Both the position numbers and the translations under genes were made by a program. The notes under the pieces were generated by a model. It searched no databases and had not been told where the DNA came from. It saw only the letters and a program-made list of their open reading frames with translations. This document shows positions 1-9,316 of a stretch of 64,000 nucleotides of DNA, one piece after another. The number at the start of each line of letters is the position of its first letter. Positions within the stretch are counted from its first letter, which is position 1. The stretch comes from Flavimobilis marinus (GTDB taxonomy: Bacteria > Actinomycetota > Actinomycetes > Actinomycetales > Cellulomonadaceae): contig NZ_FONZ01000002.1 in assembly GCF_900113055.1 (NCBI RefSeq), forward strand, positions 248,001 through 312,000, written 5' to 3'.

Positions 1-30
1 CGCTCCCCTGTTGCGTGGGGCCAGAACGCG

Positions 31-66
31 ACCGGCCCCCCGCCGCGGGTGCGACGGGGGGCCGGT
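31..66 (-). terminator. Hairpin terminator after the heptad-repeat gene
   Basis: A perfect 12-base inverted repeat (arms 31-42 and 55-66, ACCGGCCCCCCG and its complement) lies 12 bases beyond the stop codon of the minus-strand gene ending at 79. There is no T-run, which is common for GC-rich actinobacterial terminators. No gene is visible in bases 1-78. Confidence 0.65.
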
Positions 67-78
67 GGCTGGAGCAGG

Positions 79-2166
79 TCAGGCGTCGCGGCGCATGCCG
101 AGCGCCGAGATCCCCGCGCCGAGCGCGAGCAGCGTCAGGATGCCGCCACCGATCGCGAGGGGCTTCTGCGGACCCTCCTCGACGTCCGCCTTCAGCTTCG
201 CGTTGCCGTCCGCCACCTGCACGGTCCCGCTCTGCAGCTCGCCGGCACCGGCCGAGAGCTGGTTGGTGCCGTCGGAGAGGTCCTTCGCGCCCTGCGCGAG
301 GGTGGTCGTGCCCTCCTTGAGGGTGGTGGCGCCCGTGGCGAGCTCCTCAGAACCGTCCGCGAGCTCGGTGGCCCCAGCGTCGAGGCGCGTGACGCCGTCG
401 GTCAGCTGACCGGCGCCGGCGGCGAGCTTGCCAGTACCGGCGACCAGCTCAGAGGCGCCGGAGGCCAGCTGCGCGTTGCCGTCGCGCAGCGTGAACGCGC
501 CCGACCGCAGCTCGGCCGCTCCGGCCGCGAGGCGGCTCGCACCGGTGTTCAACTCCTTGGTGCCGGCGGCGAGCGTGCCCGTGCCGTCGACGAGGGCCGA
601 GGTCCCGGCCGAGAGCTGCTTGGCACCGGTGCGGAGGTCGCCTGCGCCCTGCGCGAGCGTCTCGGCACCCGTGGCCACCTGGTCCGTGCCGCCGGCGAGC
701 GCCTGGGCGCCCGCGTTCAGCTTCTTCGTCCCTGCGGAGAGCTCACCGGCGCCGGCGGCCAGCTGCGCTGTCCCGCCCTCGAGCCGCGGCGTCGCTTCGG
801 CCAGCTGGCCGGTGCCCGCCTTCAGCGCCTTCGCGCCGTCCACGAGCTTGTCGGCCCCGACGCCCAGCGGGCCCATGGCCTCGGTGTTGAACTTCTTGCT
901 GCCCGCCGTCAGGGACTGGACCGTGCTGAACGTCCGCTGCAGCTTGTCGACGAGAGGAGGTCCGTCGATCCCCTTGCCCGTGACGATCTTCGCCTCGAGG
1001 AGCGACGCGCCGTCCGACACCTGCCTGGCGCCCGCACGAAGCTGGGTCGATCCGTCGACGAGACCGGTCTGCACGCCCTCGATCCCGTCGAGGTACACGC
1101 GCACCGCCGCCAGCTTGGCCGACGGCGCGAGGTCGGTGTCGCCCACGATCCGGTCGATCGCTGCGATCCCGTCCGCGATCTGCGCGGCGCCGTCCTCGAC
1201 CTGCTGCGCGCCACCCGCGAGCTGCGGGACACCCGCCTTGAGGTCCTTGATCCCCGGCGGCACATCGGCGGCGAGGCCCGACTCGAGCTGAGCCAGTGCC
1301 GAGAAGAGGCCGGTGTCCTCCGCAGACTTGAACGGCTTGTTCAGGGCCTGGTCCGCGGCAGCGACACCACCCTGGAGCTGCTGTGCACCAGCGCTGAGCT
1401 CGCCCGCGCCGGCGTCGACCTGGTTGATGCCGGCCGCCAGCTCGACCGCAGACCCCTTGAGCTGGCTGGTGCCGGTCGCGAGCTCGCCGGCTCCCGCCGA
1501 GACCTCCTGCGTCCCGGCGTAGAGCGCCGCGGCGCCGTCCGCAGCGGCCCGGGCCCCGTCAGCCAGGTCCCCGGCCCCGCTCCGCAGCGTGCGCGTGCCC
1601 TGGTAGAGCTTGGCGGCGCCGGTCTGGAGCTGGCCAGCCCCGTCCTCGAGGTCGCCGGCGCCCGTGTTGAGCCGCTTCGTCCCGGCGGCGACATCCCCGG
1701 CACCCGCGCTCAGCGTGCTTGCGCCGTCGGCCAGCTTGCCGGCTCCGGCAGCGGCGTCGCCGGCACCTGCGGCGAGCCGACCGGCACCTGCGTTGGCGTC
1801 GTTCATCCCGGCGGAGAGCGTCGTGGCGCCGTCGAGGAGCTCCGTGCTGCCCTGCTTGAGGGCGCTGGCGCCGTCGTTGAGCCGGGTCGATCCGTCCGCG
1901 AGCTTCGCCGCTCCTGCGTCGAGGTCCCCTGCCCCGGCCGCGAGCTTCGTCGCGCCCTCGGCGGCCGAGGTAGCCCCGGACGCCAGCGTGACGGCGCCCT
2001 CGGACACCTGGCCCGACCCGTCGGTGAGCCGGACGGAGCCGTTGTGGACCTTGTTGTTGAAGAGCATGAGGAAGACGATCAGCCCGATGGCGGTGATCGC
2101 CAGCAGGACCAGTGCCACCACGTGCAAGGTGGTGGCGGGCCTGCGGCCCGTTGAAGCAGAGCTCAT
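79..2166 (-). CDS. YhgE/Pip-like membrane protein made of Leu/Gly heptad repeats
   Basis: A protein of 695 residues. Residues 14-36 form an N-terminal membrane helix, and a second hydrophobic segment lies just before the C-terminal basic tail ending RRDA. Almost everything between is a tandem seven-residue pattern of the form x-x-x-Leu-x-x-Gly (for example AxxLAxG, SAGAGEL), interrupted near residues 280-440 by less regular sequence. This matches the X-X-X-Leu-X-X-Gly heptad-repeat family often found in YhgE/Pip-type proteins. The biochemical role of that family is poorly defined; an elongated extracytoplasmic stalk anchored at both ends is an inference. The ATG at 2166 was chosen over an upstream in-frame ATG at 2235 because the protein then begins with a short basic stretch right before the membrane helix. 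The gene is transcribed alone, with a long upstream region and a hairpin after the stop. Confidence 0.8.
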   Translation of the reverse strand: MSSASTGRRPATTLHVVALVLLAITAIGLIVFLMLFNNKVHNGSVRLTDGSGQVSEGAVTLASGATSAAEGATKLAAGAGDLDAGAAKLADGSTRLNDGASALKQGSTELLDGATTLSAGMNDANAGAGRLAAGAGDAAAGAGKLADGASTLSAGAGDVAAGTKRLNTGAGDLEDGAGQLQTGAAKLYQGTRTLRSGAGDLADGARAAADGAAALYAGTQEVSAGAGELATGTSQLKGSAVELAAGINQVDAGAGELSAGAQQLQGGVAAADQALNKPFKSAEDTGLFSALAQLESGLAADVPPGIKDLKAGVPQLAGGAQQVEDGAAQIADGIAAIDRIVGDTDLAPSAKLAAVRVYLDGIEGVQTGLVDGSTQLRAGARQVSDGASLLEAKIVTGKGIDGPPLVDKLQRTFSTVQSLTAGSKKFNTEAMGPLGVGADKLVDGAKALKAGTGQLAEATPRLEGGTAQLAAGAGELSAGTKKLNAGAQALAGGTDQVATGAETLAQGAGDLRTGAKQLSAGTSALVDGTGTLAAGTKELNTGASRLAAGAAELRSGAFTLRDGNAQLASGASELVAGTGKLAAGAGQLTDGVTRLDAGATELADGSEELATGATTLKEGTTTLAQGAKDLSDGTNQLSAGAGELQSGTVQVADGNAKLKADVEEGPQKPLAIGGGILTLLALGAGISALGMRRDA

Positions 2167-2540
2167 GTGATGTCCAATCCCTGCGTGCTGCTGCACGCGA
2201 AATCGTGAACGGCCGCGAGGCGACCTGGCTTGCATCCCTGCGAGTCAGGGGTGGCACCGGTGTGCCGGGTCTTCGCCCTCGGCGCACGCCGGAGGCAGCC
2301 AGGTGCCGCCCGGGGCCTCCTTGCCCCGCGCCGCACCCAGCAAGCACCTGGAGCGCCCCGTCACCAGCGACGAGACAATTAACTAAAACTCCAAGTATCA
2401 GGTAATTCCACATTCAGCGTAGCAAGGGCGGCGCGCAAATGTGAAGCACATCACAAGGAATGTGGTGCGTGCGTGTCGTATTCAGGTCCTAGGACCCAGG
2501 CGGAGCACCGACGGGAGGCGTATCGAGGGTCGGGTGCGCC
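2167..2540. other. 374-base intergenic region with promoter-like elements
   Basis: No credible gene is seen. The region is clearly richer in A+T than its surroundings between about 2370 and 2470. On the minus strand, TTCACA (2440-2445) and TACGCT (2416-2421) are separated by 18 bases and could be the promoter of the heptad-repeat gene, leaving a leader of about 240 bases. A 12-base perfect palindrome, GGTCCTAGGACC, lies at 2485-2496 just past the end of the acyltransferase gene; its role is unknown. Confidence 0.5.
2440..2455. promoter_or_regulatory. CRP/GlxR-type operator candidate
   Basis: TGTGA-AGCACA-TCACA is an exact match to the TGTGA-N6-TCACA consensus of the CRP family (GlxR and Rv3676 in actinobacteria). 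It overlaps the TTCACA element of the putative minus-strand promoter of the heptad-repeat gene, centred about 39 bases upstream of the expected start of transcription. That is close to a class II activator position but also compatible with repression. Confidence 0.5.
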
Positions 2541-4550
2541 TCAGAGCCGCGCGGCGGCCTCGACGCATGCGTCGTGCACGAGCCGCGCATAGCGGCGTGC
2601 TCCCGCCTCGGACGGGTGGATGCCGTCGCCCGCGAGCTCGTCGGTGTGCTTCTTGATGGTTCCCGCCCAGTCCGCCACGGCGACGTTGGGATAGCGCTCG
2701 GCGGCGCGCGCCAGCTCCTTGTTGGTGCCGCGGATCCACCGACGCTCGGCGAACCCGTTCACGAGCACCACCTGGCGTTCCGGGCCGACGACGGACATGA
2801 CGTCGTCCATCTGCTTGTCGGTGAGCGTGGAGTTGGTCGCGAGACTCAGAACGACGACGTCCCGCAGCTTGCCCTTGCGCTCGAGCTTTTTCAGGAGCGC
2901 GGGCGCGTCCGCCATAGGCCGGGCCACGTCGGCGTCGATGCGCGCCTTGGGCAGAGCCTCGGCGAGGGCCGCAGCACTGGCGAGCGTCACGGAGTCGCCG
3001 ATCACCGTCACCTGCCGTCCGTCCACGGGCGCGGCCGGCTCTTGCTCGGCTGCCGGCGCGTCTGGCGCCGCGGCGTCGACCGACGGGGCCTCGGGGGGCG
3101 ACGCCTGCGGGGACGGGGTGGCTTCAGCTTCGGGGACGGCGACGACGGCCTCCGGAGTCGGGTCCGGAGCAGCCGGTGGTGAGGACGGGGCAGGGGGCAC
3201 TGTGGTCGGCGGCTCGGTGGCCGGGCGCTCGTCCGACTCCTCGTCCTCCTCGTCGCCCTCGATGACGAGCGCCTGGCCCGCGAGGATCTGCCGCTCGGTC
3301 GCCGACTCGCGCGGCGCGATAGCCGCCGCTGCGGTGGTCATGGACACGGTCACGACCAGCCCTGCGGCCACGGCGACCGCCCGCGGGTGCAGCGGGCCGC
3401 GCTCCCCCGGGGCGACCGGCAGCGCCCATGCTCGCAGCGCGCGGGCCGCACCGCGCCAGCCGAGCTCGACGACGGGCCGCTCGACCCAGCGGTAGGAAGC
3501 CGCGGAGAGCGCGACGGTGAGCACGATCGTCGTCGTCCACACGAACGGCACGCCCGAGCCGTCCCGGTACTGGGGGGCGAACATCTGCGTGAGCAGGACC
3601 AGGATGGGCCAGTGCCACAGGTACATCCCATAGCTGCGCCGGCCCACCCACACGGCGGGGGGCGTCGCGAGCGCCCGGACGAGCAGACCCGGCGCCGCGC
3701 CGGGCGTGACCAGCGCAAGCACCACGACGGCGGCGGCGACGGACACCGCGAGCAGCCCACCGCGGTACGTCACTGCGGACTCCCACGGGAGGGCGGCAGC
3801 GGCGAGGAGCAGGGCGCCGAGCGCCCACGGGGCGCCGCGGCGGACCCAGCCGATCCCGCGCGACGCAGGGGCCCAGGTCCACCGCGCCGCGACGAACGCG
3901 ACGACCGCCCCGACCATCAGGCCGAAGACGTGCGTGTGGGTGGCGTAGTACACCGCCGTGGGATCGGCGTCGGCGCGGAATCCCAGCGCCATCGCACCCG
4001 CCGACAGGCCCGCGATCGCCGCGGCCGCGCCCGCCGCCCACCGCCGCCGCAGGACCGCGAGCAGCGCGACGAGCAGCAACGGCCACACGAGGTAGAACTG
4101 TTCCTCCACGGCCAGGGACCAGAGGTTGGCGAACAGCTGGGGTGCCAACGCCGCGAAGTACGAGTCGCCGCCCGTGATGGCGAGCCAGTTGCTGGAGAAC
4201 GTCGCGGCGCCCAGGACCTGCCGATCGACATCGACGAGGAGGTCCCCGCCCACGACGAGGGCCGCCGACGTGCAGGCCAGGACGACCAGCGCCAGGGCGG
4301 GGAGCAGGCGACGGATGCGCCGCTCCCAGAACGCGCGGAAGCTCACTCCCCCGCCGGCGTGCTCACGCAGCAGCCCGGCGGTGATCAGGTACCCGCTGAG
4401 CACGAAGAACACATCGACACCGATGAACCCGCCAGGCACCGCGAGGGGCGCCAGGTGGAACGCGACGACCATGAGGATCGCCACGGCCCGGACCCCGTCG
4501 AGGGCCGGGATGTGCGCGGGTCTCGAGCTCACCAGTTCCCCTGCTTCCAT
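2541..4550 (-). CDS. OafA-type acyltransferase 3 with C-terminal SGNH domain
   Basis: A membrane O-acyltransferase of 669 residues. The N-terminal two thirds is an acyltransferase-3 domain with about ten membrane helices: the catalytic-type His in the VVAFH motif near residue 32, the SGYL and RRLLPAL motifs, and WSLAVEEQFYLVWPLL. A Pro/Ala/Glu-rich linker of roughly 80 residues leads to an SGNH hydrolase-like domain with a GDS nucleophile motif near residue 520 and a DGIHPSEAG block near residue 640. The family acylates cell-surface glycans or peptidoglycan; the substrate here is unknown. The start at 4550 places the domain close to the N-terminus as usual. An upstream in-frame ATG at 4604 would add 18 unlikely residues. 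Neither start has a good Shine-Dalgarno sequence. The gene ends 374 bases before the next gene and follows priA on the same strand. Confidence 0.85.
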   Translation of the reverse strand: MEAGELVSSRPAHIPALDGVRAVAILMVVAFHLAPLAVPGGFIGVDVFFVLSGYLITAGLLREHAGGGVSFRAFWERRIRRLLPALALVVLACTSAALVVGGDLLVDVDRQVLGAATFSSNWLAITGGDSYFAALAPQLFANLWSLAVEEQFYLVWPLLLVALLAVLRRRWAAGAAAAIAGLSAGAMALGFRADADPTAVYYATHTHVFGLMVGAVVAFVAARWTWAPASRGIGWVRRGAPWALGALLLAAAALPWESAVTYRGGLLAVSVAAAVVVLALVTPGAAPGLLVRALATPPAVWVGRRSYGMYLWHWPILVLLTQMFAPQYRDGSGVPFVWTTTIVLTVALSAASYRWVERPVVELGWRGAARALRAWALPVAPGERGPLHPRAVAVAAGLVVTVSMTTAAAAIAPRESATERQILAGQALVIEGDEEDEESDERPATEPPTTVPPAPSSPPAAPDPTPEAVVAVPEAEATPSPQASPPEAPSVDAAAPDAPAAEQEPAAPVDGRQVTVIGDSVTLASAAALAEALPKARIDADVARPMADAPALLKKLERKGKLRDVVVLSLATNSTLTDKQMDDVMSVVGPERQVVLVNGFAERRWIRGTNKELARAAERYPNVAVADWAGTIKKHTDELAGDGIHPSEAGARRYARLVHDACVEAAARL

Positions 4551-4621
4551 CCTGCTGCATGCTGCAGCACAACTCTCGCACGCGGGCTGCGCCCGCCCCG
4601 CCATGACACGCGGCGGCGGCG

Positions 4622-6727
4622 CTACAGCAGCTCTGCCGGGTCCAGCTGGACGACGACGGCACCCGGGTCCTTGCGGGCCGTGCGCCCGCCGAGAGCACCC
4701 TTGACGGCGTGCGCGAGCGCGCGGCCCTGCCCCCGCGGCGCGCGGACGATCGCGCGCACGGGGGCGCCCGCCAACGTCGACTCTCCGGCCTCCGCAGCGA
4801 GCTCCACGGGACCGAGCACGGCCCCGCCCGGCGGCAGCGTGAGGCGGTCGAGGAACGCGGCCACGGACATCCGGTCGCCCGTGACCGAGGCGACCCGCAC
4901 AGCCGGGGGCAGTCCGAGCTCCACACGCTCGGCGTGATCACGTGCCGCAAAGCCCGCAGGGTCCCACCGGACGAGTGCGGCGGTGGCGGCGGGATCGCCG
5001 TCGCCGACCAGCGCCACGATCCCGCCCTGCCCGGAAGGGCGCACGAGCTGCGCCGCAGAGATCCATCGGTGCAGCGCGTCGTGCGTTGCGAACATGCTCA
5101 TGCCGAGCGACGCGAGCGCCGCGTCGAGCAGCACCGCCGCGGCATACCCACCAGCGACCGCGGGCTCCGCACCCGGCGTGGCGACGACCAGCGCCGGACG
5201 GGAGGGCAGCGCGTCCAGCACACCCGTGCTCGCGCCCGAGACCCGAACCGTCGCACCGGGGAACGCCCGGCCGAGCTCCTCGGCGGTCCGGTCCGAGCCG
5301 ATGCGCGCGAACCGCAGCTGGGTGCCCGCACACTCGGGACACCGCCAGCCGGCGGCGAGCCTGCCGCACCACCCGCACTGCGGGTCGCCCGCGACGGCGC
5401 CCAGCCCGAGCGGTCCGTGGCACTCGCGGCACCGCGCCGCCTCACGGCAGCCCTGGCAGACGACCACGGGCACGTAGCCCTTGCGCGGGACCTGGACGAG
5501 CACCGGACCGCGCTCGAGACCGTCCCGCAGCAGCCGCCACGCCGCCGACGGGATCCGTGCGACCGCGCCCTCGGAGGCGAGCTCGGCCGACGTCAGCGCG
5601 CGTACCCGCGGTGCGCGGGCCCGGACCGTCGCGCGGTCCGCGACGATCTCCTGGACCCATCCGGCCGCCACGAGCGCCTGCGCAGGCGCGGAGCGCGCCG
5701 GCGACCCGATCAATAGCGCGCAGTCCTCGAGCTCTGAGCGCAGGGCGAGGACCTCGCGCGAGTGCGGGGCGGGGCTGCGCTGCTCGCGGTGGTTCGGGTC
5801 CGCATCGTCCCAGCAGACGACGAGGCCCAGGTCCTGCACCGGAGCGAACGCCGCAGCGCGCGTCCCGATCACGATCCGCACGTCGCCCCGCAGCGCCGCG
5901 AGGAAGCTGCGGTACCGCGCAGCGGGGCCGTCGTCGGCCACGAGCCGCCCGACCGCTCCCCCGTTCCGGCCCACGACCGGCAGCCCAAGGCGCTCGAGCT
6001 CGACCTGGAGGCGCGCCACGTCCCGGCCGTCGGGAAGGACGACGATCGCCCCGCGCGCGACGTCGTGGCAGGCGCGCAACAGCTGAGCGAGCGCCACGGC
6101 CCACCCGTGCGTCGCCGCCTCGGGGTCCAGCTCGGCGGCAGGCAGTGCCGTCCACACCGCGCGGGGCGCGTGCCCGGCCTGGACGTGCTGCACGAACGCT
6201 GCACCGCCCGCGTAGGCGGCCCACGCGCTCGCGGACTCCCCCGGAACGGGCGCCGCAGCGGTCGGCTCGGGAGCACTCCCGGCGGGACGCTCGGCGTCCT
6301 CGGTGCGCGCGTGCCGTCCCGGGATCGCGAGGCGCAGGACGTCGGGAAGCGTGCCCGCGTAGTGGTCGGCCACGGCGCGGCACAGCGCGAGCGTCGCCGG
6401 GGTCAGCACGGGCTCGGCCGAGACGACGCGGCGCAGGAACGCGAGGGTCCCGGTGTGGTCCGACGCGCCGGCGCGCTCGACGACGTAGCCGTCCACGTCC
6501 TTGGCTCCGAACCGGACCTTGACCCGGGTGCCCGGCTGCGCAGCGTCGGCCATGGACGACGGCACCAGGTAGTCGAAGAGCCGGTCCAGGTGCGGCACCG
6601 GGACGTCGACGACGACGCGGGCGACCGGGTCGACCGTCGCGGGCTCGATGTCCTGGGCACCGACGGCCCGCGAGCGTCGCACCGGCATGCCCGGCAGGGC
6701 AGGCTGCTGCGCGGCGGGCTCGGTCAC
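4622..6727 (-). CDS. priA: Primosomal protein N' (PriA), apparently helicase-defective
   Basis: A replication-restart protein of 701 residues. The N-terminal DNA-binding part (RVVVDVPVPHLDRLFDYLVP) and the paired-cysteine zinc-binding region are intact (CQGC, CREC, CGWC and CPEC). The ATPase signatures are missing: there is no Walker A GxTGSGKT, and the DEEH-type Walker B position reads CWDDAD. This is the degenerate form usual in actinobacteria, which probably works as a loader or scaffold rather than a helicase. The start is GTG at 6727, 13 bases after the metK stop; the longer open frame upstream only overlaps metK. It is probably co-transcribed with metK, as in the mycobacterial gene neighbourhood. 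Confidence 0.9.
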   Translation of the reverse strand: MTEPAAQQPALPGMPVRRSRAVGAQDIEPATVDPVARVVVDVPVPHLDRLFDYLVPSSMADAAQPGTRVKVRFGAKDVDGYVVERAGASDHTGTLAFLRRVVSAEPVLTPATLALCRAVADHYAGTLPDVLRLAIPGRHARTEDAERPAGSAPEPTAAAPVPGESASAWAAYAGGAAFVQHVQAGHAPRAVWTALPAAELDPEAATHGWAVALAQLLRACHDVARGAIVVLPDGRDVARLQVELERLGLPVVGRNGGAVGRLVADDGPAARYRSFLAALRGDVRIVIGTRAAAFAPVQDLGLVVCWDDADPNHREQRSPAPHSREVLALRSELEDCALLIGSPARSAPAQALVAAGWVQEIVADRATVRARAPRVRALTSAELASEGAVARIPSAAWRLLRDGLERGPVLVQVPRKGYVPVVVCQGCREAARCRECHGPLGLGAVAGDPQCGWCGRLAAGWRCPECAGTQLRFARIGSDRTAEELGRAFPGATVRVSGASTGVLDALPSRPALVVATPGAEPAVAGGYAAAVLLDAALASLGMSMFATHDALHRWISAAQLVRPSGQGGIVALVGDGDPAATAALVRWDPAGFAARDHAERVELGLPPAVRVASVTGDRMSVAAFLDRLTLPPGGAVLGPVELAAEAGESTLAGAPVRAIVRAPRGQGRALAHAVKGALGGRTARKDPGAVVVQLDPAELL

Positions 6728-6740
6728 ACGGGTGATCGTG

Positions 6741-7949
6741 TCAGACGCGACCGACAGCCGCGCGCAGCTCGTCCACACGGTTCGTCTGCTCCCACGTGAA
6801 GTCGGCGAGCTCACGGCCGAAGTGTCCGTAGGCGGCGGTCTGGCGGTAGATCGGGCGCAGCAGGTCCAGGTCGCGCACGATCGCCGCTGGCCGGAGGTCG
6901 AACACCTCGCGGATCGCGGCGCTGATGGCTGCGGCCGGGACGGTCTCCGTGCCGAAGGTCTCGACGTACACGCCGACGGGGTGCGCGCGGCCGATCGCGT
7001 AGGAGACCTGCACCTCGCAGCGCGTGGCCAGGCCCGCCGCGACGACGTTCTTGGCGACCCACCGGGTCGCGTACGCGGCCGAGCGGTCCACCTTCGAGGG
7101 GTCCTTGCCGGAGAAGGCGCCGCCACCGTGGCGCGCCATTCCGCCGTAGGTGTCGACGATGATCTTGCGACCGGTCAGACCCGCGTCGCCCTGGGGTCCG
7201 CCGATCTCGAACCGGCCGGTGGGGTTCACGAGCAGCTCGTACCCGGTCGTCTCCATGTCGAGGTCCACCGAGGCGAGCACGGGACGCACCACAACCTCGT
7301 CGATGTCCGCCGCCAGGCGCGCCTGCTTGACGTCGCCGTCGTGCTGGGTGGAGAGCAGGACGGTGTCGAGGCGCACGGGGCGGTCGCCGTCGTACTCGAT
7401 CGTCACCTGCGTCTTGCCGTCGGGCCGCAGCCCGGCGACCTCGCCGCTCTTGCGCACGCTCGCGAGACGCTCGGCGAGCCGGTGGGCGAGCCAGATCGGC
7501 AGCGGCATGAGCTGCGCGGTGTCGGTGCTGGCGTAGCCGAACATGAGGCCTTGGTCGCCGGCCCCCTGCGCGTCGAGGGCATCGGCGTCAGCGGTGTCCG
7601 TGCGCGTCTCGAGCGCGTGGTCCACGCCCTGCGCGATGTCCGGGGACTGCTGACCGATCGAGACGGACACGCCGCAGGACGCGCCGTCGAAGCCTACCTT
7701 GGACGAGGTGTAACCGATGCCGGTGACGACCTCGCGCACGATCTGCGGGATCTCGACGTACGCCTCGGTGCTGACCTCGCCCGCGACGTGCACCAGCCCG
7801 GTGGTCACCATGGTCTCGACCGCCACGCGCGCCCGCGGGTCCTGGTCGAGGATCGCGTCCAGGATGGCGTCGGAGATCTGGTCGCACACCTTGTCAGGGT
7901 GGCCCTCCGTCACGGACTCGGACGTGAAGAGGCGCAGCTGGTCGGTCAT
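6741..7949 (-). CDS. metK: S-adenosylmethionine synthetase
   Basis: A 402-residue enzyme that makes SAM from methionine and ATP in the cytoplasm. The length is normal for the family. Diagnostic motifs are present: GHPDKVCDQ near residue 17, the methionine-loop region after [11 protein letters not shown] (here with [12 protein letters not shown]), and the glycine-rich [16 protein letters not shown] block. Translation starts at ATG 7949. The gene lies between coaBC and priA on the same strand with a 57-base gap to coaBC. That gap contains no SAM-riboswitch-like structure that I could recognise. Confidence 0.97.
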   Translation of the reverse strand: MTDQLRLFTSESVTEGHPDKVCDQISDAILDAILDQDPRARVAVETMVTTGLVHVAGEVSTEAYVEIPQIVREVVTGIGYTSSKVGFDGASCGVSVSIGQQSPDIAQGVDHALETRTDTADADALDAQGAGDQGLMFGYASTDTAQLMPLPIWLAHRLAERLASVRKSGEVAGLRPDGKTQVTIEYDGDRPVRLDTVLLSTQHDGDVKQARLAADIDEVVVRPVLASVDLDMETTGYELLVNPTGRFEIGGPQGDAGLTGRKIIVDTYGGMARHGGGAFSGKDPSKVDRSAAYATRWVAKNVVAAGLATRCEVQVSYAIGRAHPVGVYVETFGTETVPAAAISAAIREVFDLRPAAIVRDLDLLRPIYRQTAAYGHFGRELADFTWEQTNRVDELRAAVGRV

Positions 7950-8006
7950 GCCTGCCAGCCTAGACGCCCCGACGGCACGCGCGAGGACCCGTCCGTGAGA
8001 CGGCCG

Positions 8007-9257
8007 TCACGCGTCCGCGGTGGCGGCGCGCGCGTCCGGTGCGTCCAGCAGCGGGACCACCGCGTCGAGGATCGCGTCGGCGACCTCGCGCTTGCTCCCG
8101 GTCGCCTCGGCGACCACGGCGCCTTCCTGGTTCACGACCACGACCGCGTTGTCCGGGCTACCGAAGCCGCGTCCGGCCGACACGTCGTTGATCGCCATGA
8201 GGTCGGCGCCCTTGCGACGAGCCTTCGCGCGGCCGTGGTCGACGACGCTCGCGTGCTCGTCCCCGGTCTCCGCAGCGAAGCCGACGACGACCTGACCGGC
8301 GCGGCGCTGTGCCGCGAGGCCGGCAAGGACGTCGGGGTTCTCGACGAGCTCGATGAGCGGCGCCGCGCCACCGGGCGCCTTCTTGATCTTGCTGTCAGCC
8401 GTGCGGACCGGGCGGAAATCCGCGACGGCCGCGGCCATGACGACGACGTCGGTCTCCGGCGCGAGGGCGGTCATGGCGGCGTCCAGCTCGGCCGCCGTCT
8501 CGACGCGGACGACGTCGATCCCCGCGGGGACCTCGAGGTGCACGTTCGCGGCGACCAGCGTGACGGCTGCGCCGCGCGCGGCTGCGGCCTCTGCGATGGC
8601 GATGCCCTGGCGTCCGGTGGACCGGTTGCCCAGGAACCGGACCGGGTCGAGGGGCTCGAGCGTCCCGCCGGCGCTCACGACCACCCGGCGCCCGGAAAAG
8701 TCACCGCGAGGGACGCCGGCGTCGTCGGCACGGCCGTTCACGAGCGCGAGGGCGGCGGCCGCGATCTCCTGCGGCTCCGGCAAGCGGCCTGGCCCGGAGT
8801 CGGCGCCGGTGAGCCGTCCCGTGGCGGGCTCGAGCACGTGCACCCCCCGCGCGCGCAGCGTCGCGACGTTCGCCTGCGTCGCGGCGTGCAGCCACATCTC
8901 CGTGTGCATCGCCGGCGCCACGAGGACCGGACAGCGCACGGTCAGGAGGGTCGTCGTGAGGAGGTCGTCCGCGCGACCCGTGGCGGCCTTGGCCAGCACG
9001 TCCGCAGTGGCGGGGGCGACGATGACGAGATCAGCGCCCTGTCCGAGCCGGACGTGCGCGACCTCGGGCACCGCGTCGAAGACCTCGTGCGTGGCCGGCT
9101 CGCCCGACAGGGCCTCCCAGGTGGCGCGGCCGACGAACGCGTAGCTCGACTCGGTCGGGACGACCCGGACCGCGTGGCCGGCCTCGCGCAGGAGGCGCAG
9201 CAGGATGGCTGCCTTGTAGGCCGCGATCCCGGCGCTCACGCCCAGGATGATCCGCAC
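8007..9257 (-). CDS. coaBC: Bifunctional phosphopantothenoylcysteine decarboxylase/synthetase
   Basis: A 416-residue fusion enzyme of coenzyme A synthesis. The N-terminal CoaC flavoprotein decarboxylase (about residues 1-185) shows GVSAGIAAYKA, the FMN-contacting region and PAMHTEMW. The C-terminal CoaB ligase (about 190-416) shows SAGGTLEPLDPVRFLGNRSTGRQG, the AVADFRP motif and the KIKK lysine cluster. It converts 4'-phosphopantothenate plus cysteine to 4'-phosphopantetheine. The start is GTG at 9257. A strong hairpin between rpoZ and this gene suggests partly independent expression, although the mihF-gmk-rpoZ-coaBC-metK order is a standard actinobacterial cluster. Confidence 0.96.
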   Translation of the reverse strand: MRIILGVSAGIAAYKAAILLRLLREAGHAVRVVPTESSYAFVGRATWEALSGEPATHEVFDAVPEVAHVRLGQGADLVIVAPATADVLAKAATGRADDLLTTTLLTVRCPVLVAPAMHTEMWLHAATQANVATLRARGVHVLEPATGRLTGADSGPGRLPEPQEIAAAALALVNGRADDAGVPRGDFSGRRVVVSAGGTLEPLDPVRFLGNRSTGRQGIAIAEAAAARGAAVTLVAANVHLEVPAGIDVVRVETAAELDAAMTALAPETDVVVMAAAVADFRPVRTADSKIKKAPGGAAPLIELVENPDVLAGLAAQRRAGQVVVGFAAETGDEHASVVDHGRAKARRKGADLMAINDVSAGRGFGSPDNAVVVVNQEGAVVAEATGSKREVADAILDAVVPLLDAPDARAATADA

Positions 9258-9277
9258 GGGTCTTCTCCTTCAGCGCT

Positions 9278-9303
9278 GTCCCGGGCGCTGTGGCGCCCGG
9301 GAC
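9278..9303 (-). terminator. Hairpin terminator after rpoZ
   Basis: An 11-base perfect stem (GTCCCGGGCGC, loop TGTG, complementary arm ending at 9303) lies 13 bases beyond the rpoZ stop and 20 bases before the coaBC start. It could terminate or attenuate transcription entering coaBC. Confidence 0.65.
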
Positions 9304-9316
9304 TGGCGGGACTGGC

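Noticed and set aside
49-2154. 701-residue open frame on the plus strand opposite the heptad-repeat gene
   Set aside because: It is the antisense of a strongly repetitive GC-rich gene; its composition is Arg/Gly/Leu-rich with no domain and no ribosome-binding site.
2485-2496. 12-base palindrome GGTCCTAGGACC
   Set aside because: Perfect but without loop, partner or known family; left as a note in the intergenic entry rather than a regulatory claim.
7950-8006. SAM riboswitch before metK
   Set aside because: The 57-base gap is too short for known SAM riboswitches and shows no matching conserved blocks.
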